Part shown: positions 1-5,150 of the stretch, one piece after another
Layout: each line of letters opens with the position of its first letter
Numbering within the stretch: position 1 is the stretch's first letter
NCBI GenBank assembly: GCA_025936675.1
Contig: JAICSX010000058.1
Span: 1 to 10,321 of the forward strand
Direction: 5' to 3'
DNA from: Sphingomonas sp.
GTDB taxonomy: Bacteria; Pseudomonadota; Alphaproteobacteria; Sphingomonadales; Sphingomonadaceae
DNA length: 10,321 nucleotides
The notes under the pieces: generated by a model
Databases searched by the model: none
Told to the model about the DNA's origin: nothing
What the model saw: only the letters and a program-made list of their open reading frames with translations
Translations under genes and position numbers: made by a program

Positions 1-1
1 C

Positions 2-553
2 GCCGAAAAGATCCGCGCCAACAGCGAAATCGCCGATCTCAACCTCGCGCTTGGCTGCGGGGCGCGCGAGAAATTCAACGAGGACGCGCTGCGCTACGAG
101 CGGGTCATCATCATGACCGACGCCGACGTCGACGGCGCCCACATCGCGACGCTTCTGATGACCTTCTTCTTCCAGGAAATGCCCGAGCTCGTGCGCCGCG
201 GCCACCTCTTCCTAGCCCAGCCCCCGCTCTATCGCCTGACCGCCGGCGCCAAGACCTTATATGCCCGCGACGACGCCCACCGCGCCGAGCTCGAAGCGAC
301 CGAGTTCAAGGGCAAGAAGGTCGAGGTGTCGCGCTTCAAGGGCTTGGGCGAAATGAACCCGAACCAGCTCAAGGAAACCACCATGGACCCGAAGACGCGG
401 TCCATGCTGAAGGTCACGCTTCCCAGCGCCTACGAGGACCGGCAGCCCATTAAAGACCTCGTCGAGCGGTTGATGGGGCGCGATCCTTCGGCGCGGTTCG
501 ATTTCATCCAGGCGCGCGCGTCGGCGGTCGAGGACGACGCCATCGACGCCTGA
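2..553 (+). CDS. parE: DNA topoisomerase IV subunit B, C-terminal part (5' end outside window)
   Basis: ParE is the ATPase/TOPRIM subunit of topoisomerase IV, which decatenates daughter chromosomes in the cytoplasm together with ParC. The window holds the last 183 residues. Visible are the metal-binding TOPRIM motif MTDADVDGAH (fragment residues 38-47, the acidic D40/D42/D44 cluster) and the conserved RFKGLGEMNPNQLKETTMDP block that closes the type IIA B subunit. The GHKL ATPase domain and the EGDSA part of TOPRIM lie upstream of the window. The short tail ending LMGRDPSARFDFIQARA favours ParE over GyrB, which shares the core motifs. The reading frame is open from base 2 and ends at TGA 551-553. 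The next gene converges on it with a 37-nt gap, and I saw no hairpin terminator there. Confidence 0.93.
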   Translation, partial: AEKIRANSEIADLNLALGCGAREKFNEDALRYERVIIMTDADVDGAHIATLLMTFFFQEMPELVRRGHLFLAQPPLYRLTAGAKTLYARDDAHRAELEATEFKGKKVEVSRFKGLGEMNPNQLKETTMDPKTRSMLKVTLPSAYEDRQPIKDLVERLMGRDPSARFDFIQARASAVEDDAIDA

Positions 554-590
554 TTTGGCCGCGTTCGGAATCGCTCACTGGAGCCTCAGC

Positions 591-1307
591 TTAGGGCTCG
601 CCAAATGGGAATTCGCTAAGCTTCTGCGCTCGGTCACGCGGTGTATCGAGCGGCAGGCAGACGGATCGCGATGCGGGGAAGTCGTTTCTGACGTTCCCGA
701 GGCCGAGCGACTTCGCGAGATCGGAAAGCTGCGAGGTCTGAAGGCTGACTCGCCAGTTGCGATATCGCGCATCCTGGAGCGTCGTATTCAAATCGTAATC
801 GGTGGCCGCGTCGAGGCGGTGCACATGTTCCAGCGTCCTCAGTTTCGCCCAGTCGGCCTGTTCCGTCGCCATCTCGCTCGCGAGATTCTCCATCCAGGCA
901 TACATCTGGCTGTACCGGGACAGCCGATTGGCATCGATCAGCGCGCCTCGGCCGGCTTGGGATTCCGCCTGCCAGCGCGAGCTTTGCATAGTCCAGAACT
1001 GCGGCCTGCCGATCCAACTCGGGTTCCGGATGTCCGGCTGGACCTGCGCCTGCTCAAGCAGCCGCTGAATCTCGCCGATGCGGCGCTCGACGCAAGACCG
1101 AGTTGCCAACCGCGATTCCAGTCGGGCAAGATTATATTCCAGTTCGCCACGAATGACTTCGTCCGCTTGCCGGCCCTCCCGGCTCTCATGCGCGGACTCG
1201 GCGATCTGTCCAGCGCCGAGCGCGATCAGCACGCCGAGGACGATGATCCCCACCTCGCCGACGAACGCTCGCCAGCCGTGCATCGGTTTGGGTAGATGAA
1301 CGTGCAT
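591..1307 (-). CDS. Single-pass membrane protein, sphingomonad-type hypothetical family (paralog 1)
   Basis: Function unknown; 238 residues. The N-terminus MHVHLPKPMHGWRAFVGEVG is followed by a hydrophobic helix (about residues 17-36, GIIVLGVLIALGAGQI). The flanking charges suggest an N-in anchor with the remaining ~200 residues in the periplasm. That domain is largely helical, with a Trp/Arg-rich middle and two cysteines, C72 and C217. The protein encoded at 4113-4898 shares the anchor almost residue for residue and has cysteines at 72 and 241, so the two are paralogs. The ATG at 1307 is chosen because it matches the paralog's start and has a G-rich Shine-Dalgarno (GGGGGG, about 7 nt upstream). 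An in-frame ATG at 1445 would add 46 residues with no counterpart in the paralog. The plus-strand open frame over the same bases lacks recognisable motifs. The gene ends at TAA 591-593, facing parE. Confidence 0.82.
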   Translation of the reverse strand: MHVHLPKPMHGWRAFVGEVGIIVLGVLIALGAGQIAESAHESREGRQADEVIRGELEYNLARLESRLATRSCVERRIGEIQRLLEQAQVQPDIRNPSWIGRPQFWTMQSSRWQAESQAGRGALIDANRLSRYSQMYAWMENLASEMATEQADWAKLRTLEHVHRLDAATDYDLNTTLQDARYRNWRVSLQTSQLSDLAKSLGLGNVRNDFPASRSVCLPLDTPRDRAQKLSEFPFGEP

Positions 1308-1370
1308 CGGCGTGCCCCCCGGCAAGCGCGGAACCGTAACAGATGAGCTTATGTCCGCAATGGCTGCCGG

Positions 1371-1404
1371 GCTAATGGCAGGAATGGGTGGAAAGCTGAC
1401 ATTC
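1371..1404 (+). repeat. Dispersed intergenic repeat, copy A
   Basis: A 34-nt element with core AATGGGTGGAAAGCTGACAT. A second copy in the same orientation lies at 2354-2386; over the first 32 aligned bases 27 match. The two copies flank the PEP-CTERM gene. I recall very similar intergenic sequences from sphingomonad genomes, but this could not be checked here. Confidence 0.6.
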
Positions 1405-1484
1405 AAGGCTGACTGTCGCGAGCAGCGTGCAACTTGCTGCGGCACGCAAGAATCGGTCTGCTTACGTCGCCAATAAAATTTCGG

Positions 1485-1515
1485 TTAACCAGTTGTGTGT
1501 AGCCAGTTCTATAAT
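1485..1515 (+). promoter_or_regulatory. Probable sigma-70 type promoter of the PEP-CTERM gene
   Basis: A perfect -10 hexamer TATAAT lies at 1510-1515. The best -35 candidate is TTAACC (1485-1490, 4 of 6 to TTGACA) with a long 19-nt spacer. Transcription would start near 1522, giving a leader of roughly 95 nt before the ATG at 1619. No -24/-12 sigma-54 pattern was found, although some exosortase-system genes use one. Confidence 0.5.
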
Positions 1516-1556
1516 CATGATTAACCTTCGGCTCAAGCCGAGTCGAATTAATCATG
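1516..1556. promoter_or_regulatory. Nested inverted repeat at the predicted transcription start
   Basis: The outer arms are CATGATTAA (1516-1524) and TTAATCATG (1548-1556), a perfect 9-bp dyad. Inside it lie TCGGCT (1528-1533) and AGCCGA (1536-1541), a perfect 6-bp hairpin with a 2-nt centre. The outer left arm begins right after the -10 box, so it could be an operator, or both could form a 5' leader structure. Confidence 0.5.
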
Positions 1557-1559
1557 GTC

Positions 1560-1573
1560 TGCTCGTTCGAGCA
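1560..1573. promoter_or_regulatory. Short leader dyad TGCTCG-TT-CGAGCA
   Basis: A 6-bp perfect inverted repeat with a 2-nt centre, only 3 nt after the larger dyad. As RNA it would be a 5-bp stem with a GUUC loop. It lies within the inferred leader of the PEP-CTERM gene, 45 nt before the start codon. Confidence 0.35.
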
Positions 1574-1618
1574 CGCGCCGCGGGTAGCGTGCATTCGAGT
1601 TGGACAAGGGGGTGCTGC

Positions 1619-2257
1619 ATGTTGATAAAAGCCTTTGCGGCGACGATAGCCGCTTTCCTTCTTGCCAGTGCTGCAGAAGCGCAGGTTCAAGTCCAAATCT
1701 GGACTGGCCAGCCAACGAGCGTAACCGAAGACGCGACGATAACCCAGGCCGCTGGGCTCGGCACGCCGACTGGTACCGCGACGGTCGCGGGCATCAATTT
1801 TGCAGAGTATACAAGCTCGGACACGACCACGATCGGTGACTGGCTTGGCAATCCTGCCGACCTTACCGCTGGGGTGGGGTCGATGACGTTGGACAACACC
1901 TACATGTTGTTCACCGGCCAGATCACGCTCAATGCAGGTGATAACCTGTTCCAGATTGCCCATGACGATGGATTGCAGCTGTCCATTGATGGCGTAGGCT
2001 TAGTAGTCGACGAACCGGGACCGACGGGACCGACCACAACCCCGTTCACCGCGACGGCGTCCGCGGCAGGCACCTATAACTTCACATTGTCCTACGGCGA
2101 ATGCTGCGGAGGTCCGGCCGTCCTCCAATGGTTCTACAACGGCGCGGCGGTCGGCTCAGTGCCTGAACCAGCCACTTGGGCGATGATGCTGCTTGGCTTT
2201 GCCGGGATTGGCGTAGTCATGAGGCGTCGCCGCCCAACTTTCGCGCAGCTCGCGTAA
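1619..2257 (+). CDS. Secreted PEP-CTERM protein with PA14-like domain
   Basis: A 212-residue exported protein. A signal peptide covers residues 1-21 with probable cleavage at AEA|QVQ. A beta-rich region follows, including HDDGLQLSIDG (115-125) and GECCGGPAVLQWFYNG (160-175), which resembles the DDG-loop and closing strands of PA14-type carbohydrate-associated domains; that link is suggestive only. The C-terminus is a clear sorting signal: VPEPATWAMMLLGFAGIG (181-198) then RRRR (202-205). In PEP-CTERM systems this tail is cut by an exosortase in the inner membrane and the protein is routed to the surface or matrix; no exosortase gene is in this window. ATG 1619 is chosen because AAGGGGG lies 6 nt upstream and it gives a proper signal peptide, whereas the frame is open 192 nt further upstream. 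A strong terminator follows, so it appears monocistronic. Confidence 0.9.
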   Translation: MLIKAFAATIAAFLLASAAEAQVQVQIWTGQPTSVTEDATITQAAGLGTPTGTATVAGINFAEYTSSDTTTIGDWLGNPADLTAGVGSMTLDNTYMLFTGQITLNAGDNLFQIAHDDGLQLSIDGVGLVVDEPGPTGPTTTPFTATASAAGTYNFTLSYGECCGGPAVLQWFYNGAAVGSVPEPATWAMMLLGFAGIGVVMRRRRPTFAQLA

Positions 2258-2279
2258 ACACCAGCAGCTTCCTTAGGTA

Positions 2280-2314
2280 GGGCGGCCCCAGATACGCTCG
2301 GGGGCCGCCCTTTT
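2280..2314 (+). terminator. Rho-independent terminator of the PEP-CTERM gene
   Basis: A perfect 10-bp GC stem, GGGCGGCCCC (2280-2289) with GGGGCCGCCC (2301-2310), an 11-nt loop, then TTTT (2311-2314). It lies 22 nt after the stop codon. Confidence 0.9.
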
Positions 2315-2353
2315 GTCGATCGACGTGCAGAATCGCTAGTAGGTTGGCGCTCG

Positions 2354-2386
2354 GCTAGCGGCAGAAATGGGTCGAAAGCTGCCATA
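2354..2386 (+). repeat. Dispersed intergenic repeat, copy B
   Basis: Core AATGGGTCGAAAGCTGCCAT, matching copy A at 1371-1404 in the same orientation. It lies between the terminator of the PEP-CTERM gene and the LexA-box gene, ending 44 nt before that gene's start codon. Confidence 0.6.
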
Positions 2387-2414
2387 AGCCCCTTTCCTAC
2401 AGCACCTATTTTAT

Positions 2415-2429
2415 GTTCCAATATGGTTC
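2415..2429. promoter_or_regulatory. LexA (SOS) box GTTC-N7-GTTC
   Basis: GTTC (2415-2418), seven bases CAATATG, GTTC (2426-2429) is a perfect match to the alphaproteobacterial LexA operator consensus GTTC-N7-GTTC. It ends at the base before the only plausible start codon (2430). A -10-like TATTTT lies at 2407-2412, so bound repressor would cover the transcription start. No other perfect pair at this spacing was found by eye in the window. Confidence 0.65.
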
Positions 2430-2452
2430 ATGGACAGCACAAAACATGAACC
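2425..2452. promoter_or_regulatory. Inverted repeat enclosing the start codon
   Basis: GGTTCATG (2425-2432) and CATGAACC (2445-2452) form a perfect 8-bp dyad with a 12-nt spacer. The left arm shares its GTTC with the LexA box and includes the ATG. It could be a second protein site, or in RNA a hairpin that holds the start codon in its stem. Confidence 0.45.
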
Positions 2453-2948
2453 GCAACCGCCGGTAGCCTCAACCCTCCCGGCCATCACCAGCTACGCAAC
2501 CCGTCACGACGGCTGGACCGGCGAGAAGATGGCGACCCTCTGCGAAGCCCTCGCCGAGACCGCCGTCGTCGCCGAGGCCTGCGATGCAGCGCGGATGGGC
2601 ATTTCCGGCGCTTACGCCGCGCGGCGCCGCAACCCCATTTTCGCCGCCGCCTGGGACGCGGCGCTCAGCATCGCCCGGGAGCGGCTTGCCGACACGCTGC
2701 TGGCCCGCTCGATGGAGGGCAATATCGAGCAGATCTACAAGGACGGGGAGCTGGTCGGCGAGCGGCACGTGCTCGACAATCGCCTCGGGCTCCAGATCCT
2801 TCGGAGATTGGATCGGCTTGCTGAGCGCAGCCTGTGCTCCTGCGCAGGCAGGAGCCTAGTCCAATCAAAAAACTCTGGACCCCTGCGTTCGCACGGGTAC
2901 GGCCATAGACTGGAACCTCGCCGTCGAAGCACTCCGCACCGGCGATGA
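2430..2948 (+). CDS. Terminase-small-subunit-like HTH protein, N-terminal part, truncated by a REP element
   Basis: The open frame gives 172 residues. Residues 27-130 look native: HDGWTGEKMATLCEALAET, then a helix-turn-helix-like stretch (AVVAEACDAARMGISGAYAARRRNP) and a helical part ending LGLQILRRLDRL (119-130). This layout resembles small DNA-binding proteins of sphingomonads related to phage terminase small subunits or transposase HTHs; function is unknown. From about residue 131 the frame reads through a REP-like element, giving an Arg/Ser/Cys-rich tail (AERSLCSCAGRSL...) that is not credible native sequence. The rest of the gene continues from about 2905 in another frame. ATG 2430 is the only upstream start: the frame closes at TAA 2385-2387 and no other start codon lies between. 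There is no Shine-Dalgarno, so translation may be near-leaderless. The LexA box abuts the ATG, suggesting DNA-damage control. Confidence 0.6.
   Translation: MDSTKHEPQPPVASTLPAITSYATRHDGWTGEKMATLCEALAETAVVAEACDAARMGISGAYAARRRNPIFAAAWDAALSIARERLADTLLARSMEGNIEQIYKDGELVGERHVLDNRLGLQILRRLDRLAERSLCSCAGRSLVQSKNSGPLRSHGYGHRLEPRRRSTPHRR
2833..2899. repeat. REP-like palindromic element inserted in a gene
   Basis: Two hairpins joined by paired arms. Hairpin 1 is GCTCCTGC (2836-2843), loop GCAG, GCAGGAGC (2848-2855). Hairpin 2 (2879-2898) is ACCC-C-TGCG, TT, CGCA-C-GGGT with one C-C mismatch. GTCCA (2859-2863) and TGGAC (2876-2880) can pair around an A-rich linker. The overall form is that of paired REP sequences. 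It breaks the host gene's frame and puts a TAG (2857-2859) into the frame used by the downstream part. Confidence 0.7.
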
Positions 2949-3369
2949 CGAAGGCGTCGCCAAGGCGCTGGCGCTCGTCGAAAGTCACGAAGTAGAGGAA
3001 GTGGAAGGAGCCCCGAATCTTCCACTTTGCGACGACGAGGAAGAAGGGCTCGACCTCTCGCATCGCTGCTGGAAGGATGGGATCGACGACATCTGGATGA
3101 CCGACTTCCCGCCGCCGGCGGGCTTCGCCGGTTACGAGAGCCGCCCCTACGACGACGTTGATGACGACGAGCGCTACGTCCGCGAATGCACCCCGGACGA
3201 GGTCGCGATCCTCGAGGCCGATTCGGCCCGCGACCGCGCCGCCGAGCGCGCCGAGGACGAAGAATTGCGCGATACCTGGTTCGAAATGCTGCGCGAGGAG
3301 GCCGATGCCGCGCTTCCCCTCCCTTCAAGGGAGGGGCAAGGGGTGGATGCGAGCAACAGCGAGGTTTGA
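2860..3369 (+). pseudogene. Detached 3' part of the LexA-box gene
   Basis: Good coding sequence resumes at about 2905 (IDWNLAVEALRTGDDEGVAKALALVESHE) in a frame shifted by one relative to 2430-2948. It is open only after the TAG at 2857-2859 inside the REP element. The region is strongly acidic, with YDDVDDDERYVRECTPDE and AERAEDEELRDTWFEMLREE. It ends in LPSREGQGVDASNSEV, which is translated from a second repeat, so the native stop has probably also been replaced. The first usable start codon is GTG 3001, with AGAGGAA directly against it, too close for a normal ribosome site. This part is therefore probably not expressed as a separate protein. Joined to residues 1-130 of the upstream part it would make a protein of roughly 270 residues. 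Confidence 0.6.
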
Positions 3370-3429
3370 TAGGCGGAAGCCGTGCTCCGACTTTACCCAC
3401 CCCCGACCCCTCCCTCCGAGGGAAGGGAG
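3314..3429. repeat. Inverted pair of REP-like elements
   Basis: Copy 1 has the stem CCCCTCCC (3316-3323), loop TTCAA, GGGAGGGG (3329-3336), followed by CAAGGGGTGG. Copy 2 is inverted: CCACCCCCGACCCC (3397-3410) running into the stem CCCCTCCCT (3407-3415) with AGGGAAGGG (3419-3427), one C-A mismatch and loop CCG. Read on the minus strand, copy 2 reproduces copy 1 with small differences. The pair encodes the last residues of the upstream pseudogene and abuts the start of the next gene. Confidence 0.7.
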
Positions 3430-3432
3430 AAA

Positions 3433-4110
3433 GTGCCCAAAGGACTTCGGCAATTCCTGACGCCGGAACAGCAGCGGGCCTGGCTCGACGGTGAAGCGAC
3501 GCCGGTAGATGCAGCCGAACGCGCCCAGTCCTTCGAGCAGTCGCTCGAGCACCGATTCAAATATGCATCGCGGTTCGAGAAGCTGCTCAAGCGCCCGCAG
3601 GCCGGGGACGTGCTCGAGATCCTGAGGCTCTACGGCGCCACCTGCCTGCCGATCCCGCGCACCACCGAGCGTTATTACTGGTCGGTCTCCTGCCTGCCCT
3701 CGACCAACGACAAGCCGCTAACCAGGGTCAATGCGAGCTGGATGGAGCTGTTCACGCTGAGCGCAGATCCCTCGACAAGCTCGGGACAGGCGGGCCTCCG
3801 CTCCCGCATCATCCTGCACCTCAGCGATTTCACCGTCGACGGATCGTCCGAGCCCGAGCAGCTCGATACCGACTTGCTCGAAAGCTGCGCGCTCCGGCCC
3901 GAAGACATGAGCTATTCGATCTGGCGCGACAGCCGGGGCATCCTTATCGCCAAGGTGCGGGGCGCGGCCTCGATCCGCCACTTCATCCAACACCCGCACG
4001 GGCTTCGCTCGATCCGCAACTTCAATCTCAGCCACATAAACCGCGGCCGCAACGCCTATCAGTTCAGCCACTGCTATAGCGTCGCCGACGTGATGCTGGG
4101 CGACGGCTGA
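3433..4110 (+). CDS. Conserved-looking hypothetical protein carrying an in-frame repeat insertion
   Basis: Not recognised as a named family; 225 residues from GTG 3433. No signal peptide or membrane helix is seen. The N-terminal third is helical and charged (FLTPEQQRAWLDGEATPVDAAERAQSFEQSLEHRFKYASRFEKLL). The remainder looks like a mixed alpha/beta fold, including ERYYWSVSCLPSTNDKPLTRVNASWMELFTL (79-109), RSRIILHLSDFTVDG and a C-terminal part with IRNFNLSHINRGRNAYQFSHCYSV. Residues 112-120 (DPSTSSGQA) come from a dispersed repeat and interrupt a likely strand pair. GTG 3433 is preferred because an earlier GTG (3382) would add PPPTPPSEGRE, a translation of the REP at 3391-3429. The only purine-rich ribosome site (AAGGGAG, 3423-3429, 3 nt spacing) is REP sequence. 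The gene ends 2 nt before the convergent gene at 4113. Confidence 0.75.
   Translation: MPKGLRQFLTPEQQRAWLDGEATPVDAAERAQSFEQSLEHRFKYASRFEKLLKRPQAGDVLEILRLYGATCLPIPRTTERYYWSVSCLPSTNDKPLTRVNASWMELFTLSADPSTSSGQAGLRSRIILHLSDFTVDGSSEPEQLDTDLLESCALRPEDMSYSIWRDSRGILIAKVRGAASIRHFIQHPHGLRSIRNFNLSHINRGRNAYQFSHCYSVADVMLGDG
3766..3793 (+). repeat. Short dispersed repeat inserted in frame (DPSTSSGQA type)
   Basis: Core CCCTCGACAAGCTCGGGACA (3769-3788). Its three-frame signature is familiar: DPSTSSGQA on the plus strand and ACPELVEG on the minus. This is recalled as a widespread short palindromic repeat class in proteobacterial, including sphingomonad, genomes. Here it adds nine residues to the protein of 3433-4110 without shifting the frame. 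Confidence 0.7.
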
Positions 4111-4112
4111 GG

Positions 4113-4898
4113 TTAGCGCAGGTCGGCGCTGAACTCGCGCGCCAAAGCGGCATCGAGCGCCGGGCCGTGCTTGACGCAGCTTCCCCGCGCCCGCGCGTCC
4201 GGACCAAGGACGCGGCTCAGCCAAGTCGGGTCCGGGGGGACCCCGTTGCGCCACGCTGCGGTCACGTAGACGCCCGCCAGCCGCTCGGCATCGGCATTGT
4301 CGGCGTCCACACTGCCGAGATCGCGAAGGAGCTGCTGGCGAGTGGAAGGATCGAGCTTCTGCGGCACATTCAGCGGCATCAGCCTCGAATAATCTTCGAT
4401 CTCATGATCCTGGAGGCGTCCGAGCCAGTCGACCATCGCGTACAGCGCCGCATAGTTGAAGAAGCGCTTCTGCCCCTGGTTGAGGACACCGCTGGTCGTT
4501 GCGGCGGTCCACGCGCTGACCGGCCACAGCCGATGCGGCGAGCTGAGCGGCGGCGGGCTCGCGAAGAGCGACGTGGACGGCGGCGTTTTCGGGGCGCCCG
4601 CGAGGGGCTTGCCTTCTACGCCCGGCCAGTCGTCGCCGCTCGCGATCAGCCGCTGCCGAAGGTCGGTGAAGCTGGTGCGCATGCAATCGCCGATCGCAAC
4701 CCGTTCGGCCGCAAAGGCGGAATCATAAGCGAGCTCGGTCCGGATATGGTCGATCGCCTCACGGGCCAAATATTGCTCGTGGACATTTTCGGCGACCTGT
4801 TGCGCTGCCAGCGCGATCAACACACCGAGTACGATGATGCCGACTTCGCCGGCGAAGGCGCGCCAGCCGTGCAGCGGTTTGGGAAGTCTAACACGCAT
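4113..4898 (-). CDS. Single-pass membrane protein, sphingomonad-type hypothetical family (paralog 2)
   Basis: Function unknown; 261 residues. The N-terminus MRVRLPKPLHGWRAFAGEVG plus the helix GIIVLGVLIALAAQQV (about 17-36) is nearly identical to the protein at 591-1307. The rest is a divergent helical domain, presumably periplasmic, with a Pro/Ser-rich insert (GAPKTPPSTSLFASPPPLSS, 101-120) absent from paralog 1. Cysteines C72 and C241 match C72 and C217 of the paralog, one just after the first long helix and one near the C-terminus; a disulfide is plausible. The ATG at 4898 has a G-rich ribosome site (GGGGG) upstream, as in the paralog. The gene converges on 3433-4110 with a 2-nt gap. Confidence 0.83.
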   Translation of the reverse strand: MRVRLPKPLHGWRAFAGEVGIIVLGVLIALAAQQVAENVHEQYLAREAIDHIRTELAYDSAFAAERVAIGDCMRTSFTDLRQRLIASGDDWPGVEGKPLAGAPKTPPSTSLFASPPPLSSPHRLWPVSAWTAATTSGVLNQGQKRFFNYAALYAMVDWLGRLQDHEIEDYSRLMPLNVPQKLDPSTRQQLLRDLGSVDADNADAERLAGVYVTAAWRNGVPPDPTWLSRVLGPDARARGSCVKHGPALDAALAREFSADLR

Positions 4899-4955
4899 GT
4901 CTGCGGGCCCCCATGCGGGAGAAAACTAACAATAGCTCACCGGTCCGTCGAGGAG

Positions 4956-5150
4956 CTACTCCGCCCGGGGCGCGTCCTGACCCCTTCGCCAGTCGAACAG
5001 CATCGCGCCGGCGTCCACCTCGTTCAACCGTTCGAGAAATGCGTGGGCCAGCTGCACGCGCCGGTTGCGGGCTTCGTCAGTCACCGCCCTGCTTGCCGCC
5101 GCCAGCTCTTCGGCCGCGCGGCGGCGATAGAATCGCTCATCGGACTCCAT
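4956..5150 (-). CDS. Small charged helical protein, hypothetical
   Basis: 64 residues, MESDERFYRRRAAEELAAAS at the N-terminus, Ala/Glu/Arg-rich and probably helical through about residue 45 (ends LAHAFLERLNEVDAGAM). It has no membrane segment, signal peptide or cysteine. The pattern, an (F/Y)YRRRA(A/R)EE start followed by ARAVTDEAR and LAHAFLERL, is one I associate with short conserved sphingomonad proteins of unknown role; this is memory, not a search. Start ATG 5150 has GGGAGGGC about 8 nt upstream, a strong ribosome site. The stop is TAG at 4956-4958. Same strand as the gene at 4113-4898, with 57 nt between them. Confidence 0.75.
   Translation of the reverse strand: MESDERFYRRRAAEELAAASRAVTDEARNRRVQLAHAFLERLNEVDAGAMLFDWRRGQDAPRAE

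Larger units (their letters stand above)
1308..1618. other. Intergenic region between divergent genes (311 nt)
   Basis: It separates the minus-strand membrane protein gene from the plus-strand PEP-CTERM gene. It holds one copy of a dispersed repeat (1371-1404), a probable plus-strand promoter with a perfect TATAAT, and two dyads before the PEP-CTERM start. I found no convincing minus-strand promoter and no small gene. Open frames crossing it on both strands are extensions of, or antisense to, the flanking genes. Confidence 0.6.

Noticed and set aside
555..1295. Long plus-strand open frame over the membrane protein gene
   Set aside because: It is antisense to 591-1307, has no recognisable motif and lacks a ribosome site; the minus-strand frame has a clear paralog.
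1371..1470. Sigma-54 promoter for the PEP-CTERM gene
   Set aside because: TGGCAG and GGCACGC fragments were examined; neither has the GG-N10-GC arrangement with the right -12 element.
1403..1963. Minus-strand open frame across the PEP-CTERM leader and signal peptide
   Set aside because: The plus strand has a signal peptide, a sorting signal and a strong ribosome site; the minus frame has low-complexity Arg-rich sequence.
2735..3400. Long minus-strand Arg/Pro-rich open frame
   Set aside because: Its composition is typical of the opposite strand of acidic, GC-rich coding sequence, and it runs through two repeats.
3690..3715. Possible second copy of the DPSTSSGQA-type repeat (CCCTCGACCAACGACAAGCC)
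   Set aside because: It resembles the repeat only in the first part, and the encoded CLPSTNDKPLTRVNASW fits the protein naturally.
5019..5037. GTTC-AACC-GTTC as a second LexA site
   Set aside because: The spacing is 4, not 7, and it lies inside the 64-residue coding sequence.
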